Shown one piece after another: positions 48,558 through 57,259 of a stretch of DNA of 64,000 nt. The DNA is taken from contig CAWGBF010000015.1 of the NCBI GenBank assembly GCA_963820775.1, positions 868,001-932,000 of the forward strand. The letters run 5' to 3'. Position 1 is the first letter of the stretch. Each line of letters begins with the position of its first letter. This DNA comes from Roseiarcus sp963820775 (GTDB taxonomy: Bacteria > Pseudomonadota > Alphaproteobacteria > Rhizobiales > Beijerinckiaceae). The translations under genes were made by a program, and so were the position numbers. The notes beneath the pieces were generated by a model that had not been told where the DNA came from, ran no database searches, and saw only the letters and a list, made by a program, of their open reading frames with translations.

Positions 48558-48974
48558 ATGTTCGAGACCATCAGATCGTCCACCGATGCGTCGCCCTTCG
48601 CGCTCCGTTCGGCAGGCAATGCAGTACCGAAGCGAAGCCGAGCGAAGCTGTTGACGAAAGTGGACCGCCGCTCACAGCTCGGCAAGCGCATCGCTGAGCT
48701 CACGGCCATGTTCACTGCCGCAGTTGGCGAGCTCACGCCTATGCGCCGGCTGGCTGTCGAGAAGTCGGCTCAGTTGACTGCGATCGCCGAGCAGGCTCGC
48801 GGCGCCTTCATGCGCGATGCCGTTGGGACGCTCGACGACATCGTGCGGCTCGAGAGAAAGGCCGACCAGGCCGTTCGGGCGCTCGGGATCAATGAGACGA
48901 AGCCGCGTGAGGAGCGCGGCCCTTCGGCGGTCGAGCGGCTGCGTCGGCATATGGTCGAGATCGCGTCGTCATGA
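48558..48974 (+). CDS. Terminase small subunit-like protein
   Basis: The 138-residue protein has a basic N-terminus (FALRSAGNAVPKRSRAKLLT) and a helical remainder (RSQLGKRIAELTAMFTAAVG, VRLERKADQAVRALGINETK). Its position, two genes before the large terminase, its size and its helical, basic nature fit a small terminase or a DNA-recognition protein. The call is mainly from context. GGCGGAGAGG precedes ATG 48558, which decides the start. Confidence 0.5.
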   Translation: MFETIRSSTDASPFALRSAGNAVPKRSRAKLLTKVDRRSQLGKRIAELTAMFTAAVGELTPMRRLAVEKSAQLTAIAEQARGAFMRDAVGTLDDIVRLERKADQAVRALGINETKPREERGPSAVERLRRHMVEIASS

Positions 48975-49321
48975 CGGTCGACGATCTCGATGGCGAGAAT
49001 CGATCAGAGCTTCGCCGGCTTGGCGAACTATTGTTCGACGTTGCGGGTCGGGAGCCGACGCGCGCGGCGATCGTCTGGCAGGCGCGGATCGTCGCGTATG
49101 GCTTGCACGGATTGTGCGCCCGGCGGTTCGACCGGTTCAGCGAAGTTGACTTCGACGCCCTGGCCGATCTCCTGCTTGAGATCGCTGACGATTGGCTGCC
49201 TGTCGAAGTGCTCATGGCGAGCGCGCTGGCTATCATTCTCGGCGATCCGCTACCCGAGCCGCCCTCTTGGGCGGACGCCCGCCAGCGGGCGAACTTAAGC
49301 GATGGTGGGGCCATGCAATGA
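48971..49321 (+). CDS. Hypothetical protein between terminase genes
   Basis: The 116-residue, helical, acidic protein (VDDLDGENRSELRRLGELLF and FDALADLLLEIADDWLPVEV) overlaps both neighbours by four bases. It is therefore in the packaging operon. Family unknown. Confidence 0.6.
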   Translation: MTVDDLDGENRSELRRLGELLFDVAGREPTRAAIVWQARIVAYGLHGLCARRFDRFSEVDFDALADLLLEIADDWLPVEVLMASALAIILGDPLPEPPSWADARQRANLSDGGAMQ

Positions 49322-50817
49322 GCTTGCCCTCGATCATCGATGCGCTCGATGCGCCGAGCCTGTTTCAACCGTTCTTTGCTGGCGAGTCGTGGCGAGTATG
49401 GCGCTCCGTCCTGAAGGGCGCGTTTGCGCTGCCGATGACCGATGACGAGATCGAGCTGTTCCGCACCGTCGCGGAGCGCGACCCGCCGCGCAAGCGTGTG
49501 AAAGAACTTTGGGCCATCGGCGGCCGGCGCGCGGGCAAGGATTCGGTTGCCAGCCTGCTTGCCGCGTATGCGGCGGGCTTCGTCGACTATGACGATTTGC
49601 TGAGACCTGGCGAGAAGGCGACGGTTATGTGCCTCGCCAACGATCGGGACCAGGCGAAGATCGTGTTGGGGTACACGCGCGCCTATTTCGAACGCATCAA
49701 TCTCTTGCGCGATCTTGTCGAGCGAGAGACGACGACTGGGCTCTTGCTTTCGACCGGGAGCGAGATTGTCATCGCGACAAGCAGTTTCCGCGCGGTTCGC
49801 GGTCGCACGGTTGCGTTGGCGGTTTTCGACGAATGCGCCTTTTGGCAGAGCGAGGAGAGCGCGAATCCTGCGGAGGAGATCTACGCGGCGCTGCGGCCGG
49901 GATTGTTGACCATTCCGACCTCGATGCTGATCGGTATTTCGAGCCCGCACAAGCGGAGCGGGCTTCTCTACGAGAAGTTTAAGGCGAGCTACGGCCGGGA
50001 CGACGACCGCGTGCTTGTGGTCCGGGCTCCGTCGCAAGTTTTCAACCCGACGATTCCGAGCGAGGAGATCGAGGACGCGCTTGCGCGCGACCCGGCGAAG
50101 AACCGTGCGGAATATCTGAGCGAGTGGCGAGACGACATTGCGTCGTATTTGCCGCGGGAGTTGATCGAGGCTTCGGTTGACCGTGGCGTACTTGTTCGGC
50201 CGCGGGAGGCGGGCAAGCGTTACGTTGCGTTCGTCGATGCAGCGTCCGGCGTGGGCGAAGACTCATACTGCCTTGGCGTTGCCCATCGCGAGCCGAATGA
50301 CCGGGTTGTTCTCGACTGCTTGCGCGAGATTCGACCGCGGTTTGATCCGGCGAGCGCGACGGCCGAGCTTGCGGAGATTCTCAAGAGCTACGGGCTCGTC
50401 AAAGTTGTTGGCGATCGTTGGGCGCTGAACTGGATTGCGGACGCTTTTCGTCGGCACGGGGTGACGTACGAAAACACGGAGCGAGATCGGAGCGCGATTT
50501 ACGGCGAGGCGTTGCCGTTGTTCACGAGCGGCAGGGGGCGGTTGCTCGACAACCCGCAGATTGTCGCCCAGCTTGCGAACCTTGAGCGCAAGACGACGTC
50601 GACGGGCCGGGACGTGATCAACCATCCCGATCGTGCGGGTCATCATGACGATGCCGCGAATGCGGTTTGTGGGGCGCTGGTTCTGGCGTCTGCGGGACCG
50701 CAGCCGATGATGATCAGCGATGAGTTGATGGCTTGGGCTCGAATCCGGGGCGTCATGCGAGTGGCCAACGAATGTGGTTTCCCGACCGACATCTGCAGGG
50801 CGGGTTCAGATAGTTGA
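49318..50817 (+). CDS. Phage terminase large subunit
   Basis: The 499-residue protein has a Walker A of the form AIGGRRAGKDSVAS near residue 67, motif LANDRDQAKIVLGYTRAYF, Walker B LAVFDECAFW and the coupling motif ISSPHKRSGLLYEKF. The C-terminal nuclease has acidic residues in VAFVDAASGVGEDSYCLGVA, VVGDRWALNW and HHDDAANAVCGAL. This is a complete packaging motor with an ATPase and a headful or cos-type nuclease. Start ATG 49318 overlaps the previous stop (ATGA). Confidence 0.9.
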   Translation: MSLPSIIDALDAPSLFQPFFAGESWRVWRSVLKGAFALPMTDDEIELFRTVAERDPPRKRVKELWAIGGRRAGKDSVASLLAAYAAGFVDYDDLLRPGEKATVMCLANDRDQAKIVLGYTRAYFERINLLRDLVERETTTGLLLSTGSEIVIATSSFRAVRGRTVALAVFDECAFWQSEESANPAEEIYAALRPGLLTIPTSMLIGISSPHKRSGLLYEKFKASYGRDDDRVLVVRAPSQVFNPTIPSEEIEDALARDPAKNRAEYLSEWRDDIASYLPRELIEASVDRGVLVRPREAGKRYVAFVDAASGVGEDSYCLGVAHREPNDRVVLDCLREIRPRFDPASATAELAEILKSYGLVKVVGDRWALNWIADAFRRHGVTYENTERDRSAIYGEALPLFTSGRGRLLDNPQIVAQLANLERKTTSTGRDVINHPDRAGHHDDAANAVCGALVLASAGPQPMMISDELMAWARIRGVMRVANECGFPTDICRAGSDS

Positions 50818-50830
50818 GGAGGAAGTGAAA

Positions 50831-51160
50831 GTGGCAAGACAATACGATCGTCGGCGTGGTGCTCGCGACAATTACACGCCCGAGACGGGCGCAGCGCTGA
50901 GGGATCACATGCGACGATCCATGGGTGAGGCGAACTTCGCCCGGGCGTGCGATCTTTTGAATTCATTCGTCGACGAGCTCTTGAACCTCGGCGGCGGCAG
51001 CGAGGACGAAGGCACCGGCTCGCCGGAGCGCCCGCGCGATCGGGTGGAGGGCTTCACCGAAAAGCAGAGGCGCGTCGGCTTCACGGGAGATCGCGCTCCT
51101 TCTCGCGGCGGCGGTCTCGCAGAGATGTTCGGCGACTGCCCGGCGCCACTTAGGTTGTGA
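50831..51160 (+). CDS. Hypothetical phage protein
   Basis: The 109-residue protein starts at a GTG preceded by AGGAGGAAG. It reads VARQYDRRRGARDNYTPETG and EANFARACDLLNSFVDELLN, then a glycine- and charge-rich C-terminus. It stands where a portal gene is usual but is far too short for one. Function unknown. Confidence 0.5.
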   Translation: MARQYDRRRGARDNYTPETGAALRDHMRRSMGEANFARACDLLNSFVDELLNLGGGSEDEGTGSPERPRDRVEGFTEKQRRVGFTGDRAPSRGGGLAEMFGDCPAPLRL

Positions 51161-51172
51161 TGAGGTTCGAAA

Positions 51173-51490
51173 ATGCGACGACTTAATTTTGACGACGACG
51201 GCCCATCGGCGTCGCAGGAGGAGCGCGCGCGTAGACGCGAGGCCATCGACGATCTCATCGACGATCATGTCGAAGACGAGGGCGCTCGCGAGCAGTTCCG
51301 CCTAAAGCTCGACGCGTTAATTCGGGCATGCTTACCGGAGCCCCAAGGCGGATTAAGTCAGGAAGGCTCGCTTGAGCAGGCTTCCGACGCGAGCATAGAC
51401 GAGATCGTGCGTCGGGTGATCGATCCGGCGTACTCGAGGCTTAACAAGTTGCTGGACGGTGTGCCGAATCCGAGCAGCTACGTTCGATGA
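51173..51490 (+). CDS. Hypothetical phage protein
   Basis: The 105-residue, very acidic protein (AIDDLIDDHVEDEGAREQFR and ASDASIDEIVRRVIDPAYSR) lies 12 bases after the previous gene. It could be a scaffold-like or regulatory protein, but nothing specific supports this. Confidence 0.5.
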   Translation: MRRLNFDDDGPSASQEERARRREAIDDLIDDHVEDEGAREQFRLKLDALIRACLPEPQGGLSQEGSLEQASDASIDEIVRRVIDPAYSRLNKLLDGVPNPSSYVR

Positions 51491-51636
51491 TGGATGAGGG
51501 TTTCGCCATGGCTTGCTCGCTTGCTCGCTTGCGCCGTGGCGAACGCCAAAGTCGGCAGTGGCGAAAAACGTCCGACGGCGCGTCTCGTCGTCTCACGCTC
51601 GGCGAGGCGTTGCAGACCCGCCGCTCGGTTCCCTAG
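51487..51636 (+). CDS. Small basic ORF, doubtful
   Basis: An ATG at 51487 overlaps the previous stop (ATGA). It opens 49 residues rich in Arg and Ser (SLARLRRGERQSRQWRKTSD and TLGEALQTRRSVP). It ends in the loop of the terminator at 51617-51655. It may be translated by coupling, or be chance. Confidence 0.3.
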   Translation: MMDEGFAMACSLARLRRGERQSRQWRKTSDGASRRLTLGEALQTRRSVP

Positions 51637-51655
51637 GCCGGGCGGCGGGCTTTTT
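51617..51655 (+). terminator. Strong rho-independent terminator inside the late genes
   Basis: CCCGCCGCTCGG (51617-51628) pairs with CCGGGCGGCGGG (51638-51649) over 12 bp with one G:U. The loop has nine bases and a run TTTTT starts two bases after the stem (51651-51655). It should end the terminase transcript before the tail-type genes. Confidence 0.85.
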
Positions 51656-51673
51656 CCATTGAGGAGTGATTGG

Positions 51674-52285
51674 ATGGCAACGAAATTGACGGGCCCACGC
51701 GCAGCGCTTCAGACCGCAATCGAAGCGCAGCGCGATTTTGAATCGCATTGCGATGCCCTGCGCGCGTCTGTGACGCAGATTGAAAATCGGCTTTACGAGG
51801 CCAGGAGCCAACTGGAGACGGCGAAAGCGGCGGACGAGGAGGCGCAGGCGGGTCAGGTTCGGGCGCTGATCGCCGGCGGCGACGTGTTGGAATTGACGCA
51901 TGTCGTCCCGGATGCAGTGGCTGGGGTCGAGCGGACCATCGATGCCTGCAAAAGGGCGCTGGCCGTTGTGAAAAGCGAGCTCGCCGAATCCGAGACTGCT
52001 CTGGGCTACAAGACGCTACGCGTTCGATCCCTGGCGGGTGAAGTGATGGCGCCGAAATTCGGCGATATCCTCCGCGAGGCAGAAGCGTTGCGGCACGAGC
52101 TCGCCGGAAAACTCGGGACGATGGCATTTATGCAGGGCTCCTTGCCCTCCGGCGCGCCTGAGCTCCTTCGCTTCCGCGCTCTGATGCAGCAAATCCCCGC
52201 CGATCCATCGCATCCGGATGTCGCACCATGGAAGTCGTCGCATGAGGCGCTCACGCGCGACGCGGGCGAGGAATTACCGCGGTGA
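51674..52285 (+). CDS. Coiled-coil hypothetical protein
   Basis: The 203-residue protein reads ALQTAIEAQRDFESHCDALR, ASVTQIENRLYEARSQLETA and GVERTIDACKRALAVVKSEL: a long helical coiled coil. The C-terminal end is proline-rich (PADPSHPDVAPWKSSHEALT). GAGGAG precedes the ATG. Scaffold or tail-associated proteins often look like this; no firm family. Confidence 0.6.
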   Translation: MATKLTGPRAALQTAIEAQRDFESHCDALRASVTQIENRLYEARSQLETAKAADEEAQAGQVRALIAGGDVLELTHVVPDAVAGVERTIDACKRALAVVKSELAESETALGYKTLRVRSLAGEVMAPKFGDILREAEALRHELAGKLGTMAFMQGSLPSGAPELLRFRALMQQIPADPSHPDVAPWKSSHEALTRDAGEELPR

Positions 52286-52614
52286 GTCGCGCCGGATCTT
52301 GGAGCGTGATCCGTCGACAACGACCGGCCGATTTCGCGAAGATGAAGCGTGACGCTTCATCCAACCGGTTCGAATGGCGCTCGGGCGAGCGGATCGACGG
52401 GCCGCTGCGCCGGCGCCCGGATGATGCTCTGGCCGATCTCAACTCAGCACGCCAAGCGAGCTGGCTGGCGCGAGAGTGGCTTGCTCGTATCGAGCGTGAG
52501 CCCCGACCGCCTGCTGGCATCGTGGATCGGCGCTTGCTCGCGGCTAAACTCGCGCTCGATGACTTGACCGAACAGGAACGCCAGGCCGCGGTCCGGGCTA
52601 TGGAAACGATTTGA
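52282..52614 (+). CDS. Hypothetical protein, basic
   Basis: The 110-residue protein starts at a GTG overlapping the previous stop (GTGA). It reads RRRPDDALADLNSARQASWL and RRLLAAKLALDDLTEQERQA. Its stop overlaps the next ATG (TGATG). The position before a tape-measure protein matches a tail-assembly chaperone, but no sequence motif supports that. Confidence 0.5.
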   Translation: MSRAGSWSVIRRQRPADFAKMKRDASSNRFEWRSGERIDGPLRRRPDDALADLNSARQASWLAREWLARIEREPRPPAGIVDRRLLAAKLALDDLTEQERQAAVRAMETI

Positions 52615-53609
52615 TGGCCGACACGATTCGAGAGCTCGTCATCGGGCTCGGGTTCAAACTCGATGAGGCCGGACAGCGCAATTTCGTTTCTGCTATTGAA
52701 GGCGCGACGCTGCGCGCGAAGCTCTTGGGCGACGCAATCGAGGGCATGGCGAAGACTGTCGTTGTCAAAGTCGGAGAAGTATCCGAGGAATTAGAACGGT
52801 TATTTTATCAAAGTCAAAGGGTCGGGTCTTCGGTACCTGGAATACAAGCCTTCGAGTTTGCAATGAAGCAACTCGGGAGCGCCGCTGGAGCCGCTGACGC
52901 GGCGCTGGAAAGTTTCGGTTATAGATTGAGGACTCAGCCTGGTTTTGAGGGCTGGATTAGGCAGATGGGCGTCGCCACGCGGGACGCGGGCAACCATCTT
53001 CTGGAAACATCGCAAATAATCCCCGAACTGGCACAACATATTTCAGCGCTACACAGTCCGGCCATTTCTAATGTTTTCCGAGAAGCTCTTGGGGGGATCA
53101 GCGATCAAGGGTGGCGCACCCTTAACAACCCTGAATTTTGGAAAGAGTACAACAAGGCGCTCGCCTCGGAAAAGGGGGCCGGCATTGACAATGATGCTGC
53201 GGAACGGTCCGCCAAGTTTGAGCGGGCTTGGCGTGAAGTGTGGAAGCGCATTGGCGACATGGCCACTGGTGGTGAGTTCGGAAGCCTGACATCGGCTCTC
53301 ACCGAACCTATGAAAAAGTTCAATGAGTGGCTCGATAAAAATTCGCCGCAGATCAACGATGCTATCTCGAAAATGGCGACGTCTGTCGGGTCGCTGACGA
53401 CGGCATGGGTCGACGATCTCGATAAGGTCAAATGGCCGGAAGTCGCCACTGACATTGACAATGCGGCGAAATCGATCGAGCGATTCACCGACGCGCTCAT
53501 CAAGGACATACCGCTTCTTCAAGCATTTCTTGGCGCACTTCTCGGGGCTAAGATCGGCGGCTTGTTTGGCCCACTAGGCGCTCTCTTGGGCGTGGGGCTG
53601 GGGCGCTGA
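52614..53609 (+). CDS. Tail tape-measure-like protein (short)
   Basis: The 331-residue protein starts MADTIRELVIGLGFKLDEAG, a start seen in tape-measure proteins (structural repeat followed by helices). It contains LGSAAGAADAALESFGYRLR and ISKMATSVGSLTTAWVDDLD, and ends with a hydrophobic glycine-rich segment (LLQAFLGALLGAKIGGLFGP). Tape-measure proteins of siphophages are usually 600-1500 residues; this one would set a very short tail or has lost its repeats. The lysozyme gene follows after nine bases. Confidence 0.6.
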   Translation: MADTIRELVIGLGFKLDEAGQRNFVSAIEGATLRAKLLGDAIEGMAKTVVVKVGEVSEELERLFYQSQRVGSSVPGIQAFEFAMKQLGSAAGAADAALESFGYRLRTQPGFEGWIRQMGVATRDAGNHLLETSQIIPELAQHISALHSPAISNVFREALGGISDQGWRTLNNPEFWKEYNKALASEKGAGIDNDAAERSAKFERAWREVWKRIGDMATGGEFGSLTSALTEPMKKFNEWLDKNSPQINDAISKMATSVGSLTTAWVDDLDKVKWPEVATDIDNAAKSIERFTDALIKDIPLLQAFLGALLGAKIGGLFGPLGALLGVGLGR

Positions 53610-53617
53610 CGCCCGGC

Positions 53618-54457
53618 ATGATCGAGCAAGAGCTTGACCCGAATGCGCCGCACTCGGCTGATACGGGCATTGGCGGCTTCTTCAGGCGCGCCTGGAATGG
53701 CCTCTTCGGCGGCGGCGGTGGCAATCGAGGCATAGGCGGTTGGTGGACGCCGGATCGCATGTCGCACGCCGTCGATCGGCTAATGAAGGAAGGCGGATTG
53801 ACGCAGGAAGGCGCCGCGGGCCTCGTGGCCAGATGGTCGGCGATCGAGGCTGGCGGGGGGCCGACGTCAGAGAACAGCATTGGGGCGTTTGGGATCGGCC
53901 AATGGCTTGATCGAAAGCCGGCGCTAATGCGCTACATGGCCGAAAACAAATTAGACCCGAAGGATTTCGACGCTCAGCTTTCATTTGCGATTCAAGAACT
54001 CAAGGGGTCTGAATGGCGCGCGGCGCATATCCTTCGCAATGCGTCGTCGGCTGCTGAGGGCGCGCGAGGAGCTTCGGCATATGAGCGCGCAGAGGGCTAC
54101 AGCTCGTGGAGCGGGACGGACAATTTCACCGGATCAACGCCAGTCGACAAGGTGCTCAAGGCCATAGCCAACAAGACGTCGGCCTCGCCGCCATCTAGGC
54201 CGGTTACCGGGATAAGTATTCCCCCGTCTGGAGCCGCGCCGAACACTTGGGGCCAGGGGCAGATCTGGAACGGGCTCAACGACGCTCTTCCAGTTGGCCC
54301 GCCAGGCGGCAACACGTCAAAGATCGTCAATTCGACGATCAATAATACCGTCAACGTCACGGGATCTGACCCGCAGTCAACGGCTGCGATGGTGGGCGTC
54401 CATCTCGATCGAACGTCGAACGACATTGCGCGCAATCTGCAAGGCGCCCATCAATAA
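53618..54457 (+). CDS. Phage tail lysozyme (Phage_lysozyme2-like)
   Basis: The 279-residue protein has a glycine-rich start (FFRRAWNGLFGGGGGNRGIG), then the domain WTPDRMSHAVDRLMKEGGLT, QEGAAGLVARWSAIEAGGGP and GAFGIGQWLDRKPALMRYMA. The acidic residues and GIGQWL match tail-tip lysozymes. The C-terminus (PGGNTSKIVNSTINNTVNVT) resembles the tail end of tape-measure proteins. It and the previous gene may together be a split or shortened tape measure with an embedded lysozyme. Confidence 0.8.
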   Translation: MIEQELDPNAPHSADTGIGGFFRRAWNGLFGGGGGNRGIGGWWTPDRMSHAVDRLMKEGGLTQEGAAGLVARWSAIEAGGGPTSENSIGAFGIGQWLDRKPALMRYMAENKLDPKDFDAQLSFAIQELKGSEWRAAHILRNASSAAEGARGASAYERAEGYSSWSGTDNFTGSTPVDKVLKAIANKTSASPPSRPVTGISIPPSGAAPNTWGQGQIWNGLNDALPVGPPGGNTSKIVNSTINNTVNVTGSDPQSTAAMVGVHLDRTSNDIARNLQGAHQ

Positions 54458-54855
54458 TGCGGCAAGCTGCAATTACGATCTGCGCCGTCCTTATCGCCAT
54501 ATCCCGCCTCATGCGGCGACGGCGGCATGGGCATTTAATCGCGCGGGAGACTATCGAGGCCCGACGCGCTGACATTTCCGAACGAGTTCGACAGGCCGGC
54601 GATCCGGACGACAAGGCGTTGAGAGACGCTCAAGCGGCTTGGGCGCGCGAGCAGGAGCGGATCACGTCGGACAGCATCTTGAAGGTGGTCCAAGGCGTTC
54701 GCGCCATGATTACGCATGCGGGCGCCGCAGAAGCGCGCGCGGTGCTCGACGATTTGCAGCGGGAGGCGGCCGCTCATCCTGAGGGCTTGCCAGGCCACGT
54801 CGTGGCGAGCGCCCGCATTCGCTTTGACGAGCTCATGCGCAGCAACGTTCAATGA
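54457..54855 (+). CDS. Hypothetical membrane-anchored protein
   Basis: The 132-residue protein starts at an ATG overlapping the lysozyme stop by one base. The N-terminus (AAITICAVLIAISRLMRRRR) is a short hydrophobic anchor, followed by a helical part (GVRAMITHAGAAEARAVLDD). It could be a spanin-like or small lysis protein, but there is no motif for that. Function unknown. Confidence 0.5.
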   Translation: MRQAAITICAVLIAISRLMRRRRHGHLIARETIEARRADISERVRQAGDPDDKALRDAQAAWAREQERITSDSILKVVQGVRAMITHAGAAEARAVLDDLQREAAAHPEGLPGHVVASARIRFDELMRSNVQ

Positions 54856-55132
54856 GTGGGCCTGGCTGAAATTGCCGTCTGCCGGCGTTGCTTGGCGGCT
54901 TCGCGGGCCGCGTCGGAGCAATAGCCCATTCCTTCAGTCGGGCTTACGTCGTTGCGTTGCGGCTTCACCGAAGAGAGTCAGACAATTTCTTGACAATTTC
55001 TGATTATGGGAACATCATAGATTGGAACAGACATAAGGGTTGGGCAATGTTATGAAGAGTATAGTGCGAAGGCCGGCGATCCAGCTAGTTAGTCATTGGT
55101 TAATTTGGCATCGCAAACCTGGGAGGGCGAAA

Positions 55133-55336
55133 ATGGAAGAATCGCGCGCTGTTGCTCGTGTGTCGCCTGAAGAAATCAAGGAGTTGATTGAACGGGCAGC
55201 CGGAGAACCAGGGTTAAATGACATGCTTGCCCTAGCTCGACTCTCGGAGGAAGTGTCGCAAGACGGCCAAACACAGGCTGAAATGACGACCCAGGGTTGT
55301 GCACAGGTAGCAGGGACCGCGGGCTGGATCTTGTGA
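55133..55336 (+). CDS. Small partner of the SDH_sah protease
   Basis: The 67-residue protein (VSPEEIKELIERAAGEPGLN, DMLALARLSEEVSQDGQTQA) is helical and acidic. GGGAGGGCGAAA precedes the ATG at 55133. Its stop is immediately before the protease start, so the two form a pair. The region 54860-55132 upstream is AT-richer and holds no clear gene. Family unknown. Confidence 0.5.
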   Translation: MEESRAVARVSPEEIKELIERAAGEPGLNDMLALARLSEEVSQDGQTQAEMTTQGCAQVAGTAGWIL

Positions 55337-56333
55337 ATGCCGTCCTGGGGCGAGATCGCACAGGAAATCGGCAGGACTGAAACGGCTCAGCTAGGGCCCG
55401 GTGTCTCGCAGTTTGACTTCGTGAGGCGCAAATATCTCGTGGTGATGCATGCTTTAACGGGCCGCTCCACTATTATTTACGCGACCAGATGGACCGCTCC
55501 GAGCCTCGGGGCATCACCTGGCATGCTTACGATCGGGCCGAATGATATCCATGGATTTATGGAGGCAGTGTACGGATTGGAGGGTAATCAACTCGATCTT
55601 ATTCTGCATAGTCCCGGAGGTAGTGCCGAAGCCGCCGAGGCCATTGTCCTATATCTACGATCAAAATTCGAACATATCCGAGTATTTGTGCCTCATATGG
55701 CTATGTCCGCGGCTACGATGATTGCGACGGCCGCAGATGAGATCGTAATGGGCAAGCATTCCTTTATCGGCCCGATCGATCCGCAACTTCAAATGCAAAC
55801 CTCGCTTGGCATTCGAAACGTGCCTGCACAGGCGATTATCGATCAGTTCGAGGAGGCCAAAAAGCAAAGTGCAAATCCGGCGCATCTCCGTGCTTGGATT
55901 CCTATGCTATCTCAATATGGTCCAGATTTGCTCGTCACCTGCGCTAACGCGACGAATCTTGGCAAAAAGCTGGTAATTGACTGGCTTACTTCTTTCATGT
56001 TCCAGGGTGATCCTGAAAGCAGTATCAAAGCAGCCCGCATCGCAGAATGGTTGGCTGATCATCGGCATTTTATGACTTCACGGGCGACCTATTTCGCGGC
56101 AAACCGCGGAAGAAAAGGGTTTGAAGATCTCTAGGTTAGAGGATGATCAGGCGCTTCAAGATGCTGTGCTGTCTGTCTACCACGCGACTGCTCATACGTT
56201 CGGCGCAACCGGTGCGGTGAAGATTATCGAAAACCACCTCGGCAAGGCCTTTCTCGACGTCGTCCAGTCGGTAATGATTCCCGGAGGCGCACCTTTCGTT
56301 CTCCCTGGGGGTAAGGGGCTAACAGTAGGCTAA
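55337..56333 (+). CDS. SDH_sah-family serine protease-like protein (ClpP fold), one frameshift
   Basis: The first frame reads TGRSTIIYATRWTAPSLGAS and LDLILHSPGGSAEAAEAIVL, then PHMAMSAATMIATAADEIVM and GKHSFIGPIDPQLQM. The serine of MSAATMIA is the likely nucleophile in this ClpP/SppA-like fold. The frame ends at 56134. The other frame continues ISRLEDDQALQDAVLSVYHA and VKIIENHLGKAFLDV, the normal C-terminus of the family. The break is at GGGTTTG near 56120, where one T is extra. The intact protein would be about 331 residues. Base composition is lower than in neighbours; it is probably cargo. Confidence 0.75.
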
Positions 56334-56495
56334 AGCCTCGCCCTCAGCCGACCCGCGCCGTCCTCTGCGATGAACTCGACGCAGGCGCTCAGTGAAGCTT
56401 CCAATGCAGTTTTCTCAATCACGATCTGACGCATCGCGCGCCTTCCTCAGCCTCACCACCGGCTGGCCACCGTTCATGAACTCGATGCCACGTTC

Positions 56496-56690
56496 CTATT
56501 TACGGGCCCGCGGTTTCTTTTCTGGAGGCTCTTCCAGCCCCTTCTCGACAAGCTGACGAATCGCTTCTCCGCGTGAGGAAATACGATTCTTCCATCGCCA
56601 CTCGTCGAGCTCTTTCAGCATCTCGTCCGAGAGCAAAACTACAACCCTGTTCGAGAGTTCTGGCGGCACAGTGGCAACGGTACTTTGCAT
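56496..56690 (-). CDS. Ribbon-helix-helix DNA-binding protein
   Basis: The 64-residue protein has a beta-strand RVVVLLSDEMLKELDEWRWK, then helices ISSRGEAIRQLVEKGLEEPP, the RHH pattern. I chose ATG 56690 with AGAGGGACCC upstream; the frame is open further but would run over the divergent operator. It probably represses the divergent Tat-exported protein and itself. Confidence 0.75.
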   Translation of the reverse strand: MQSTVATVPPELSNRVVVLLSDEMLKELDEWRWKNRISSRGEAIRQLVEKGLEEPPEKKPRARK

Positions 56691-56706
56691 GGGTCCCTCT
56701 GACAAC

Positions 56707-56760
56707 TTGACAATGATAGGTGACATGTGCATGTTTAGCATGTCACTGTTTATCATGTCA
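56707..56760 (+). promoter_or_regulatory. Promoter/operator between the RHH gene and the Tat-exported gene
   Basis: GTGACATG (56720-56727) and CATGTCAC (56739-56746) form an exact inverted repeat, and a third half-site CATGTCA lies at 56754-56760. A TTGACA -35-like box is at 56707-56712. Repeats of a short half-site are typical RHH operators. The binding protein is inferred to be the neighbouring RHH. Confidence 0.6.
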
Positions 56761-56772
56761 AGGAGAACCCCA

Positions 56773-57252
56773 ATGCCCAACGCTACCGTGCCGGCAAACA
56801 CCCGAGCTTTGCCTGAAGCAACCAGTCGCCGCGTCGTCTTGGGCGCCGTCCTCGCGGCCGGAGCGACCGTTGTTTTGCCCGCCGCGGCAAGCAGCGCCAT
56901 TGCCGCATCAGAGCCTGACGCGGATGCGGCGCTTTTCGCTCTCCTCACTGAAGCTCGATCTATCGACGTGCTTCAGAACGAGGTCGATGATGCTGAGAGT
57001 GCGGCCTACGACCGAATGAGTTTTCCCGACCGGCCGAGCGCGCTGAACCCAAGGCCTGATGACCATTTATTAGTTCGGTCGCGCCGCGCAGAATTCGACG
57101 AACCGGATATCCGACAGTTACGTGGTCTGGTCGAGAGTATGGAAAACCTCAGCCAGGACTCGGCGATCTTCAATAAGGCGCTGGTGAGAGAAATCAAAAC
57201 CAGAGGTCGAGAGATCGTCGACGCTTGGGAACTCTTATCGGGCCGACTGTGA
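56773..57252 (+). CDS. Probable Tat-exported hypothetical protein
   Basis: The 159-residue protein has TSRRVVLGAVLAAGATVVLP, a twin-arginine signal (SRRVVLG, then a hydrophobic stretch), with a cleavage-like AAASSAIAA. The mature part is helical and acidic (LLTEARSIDVLQNEVDDAES). AGGAGA precedes ATG 56773. An exported protein is unusual cargo for a phage element; function unknown. Confidence 0.6.
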   Translation: MPNATVPANTRALPEATSRRVVLGAVLAAGATVVLPAAASSAIAASEPDADAALFALLTEARSIDVLQNEVDDAESAAYDRMSFPDRPSALNPRPDDHLLVRSRRAEFDEPDIRQLRGLVESMENLSQDSAIFNKALVREIKTRGREIVDAWELLSGRL

Positions 57253-57259
57253 AAGAGCC

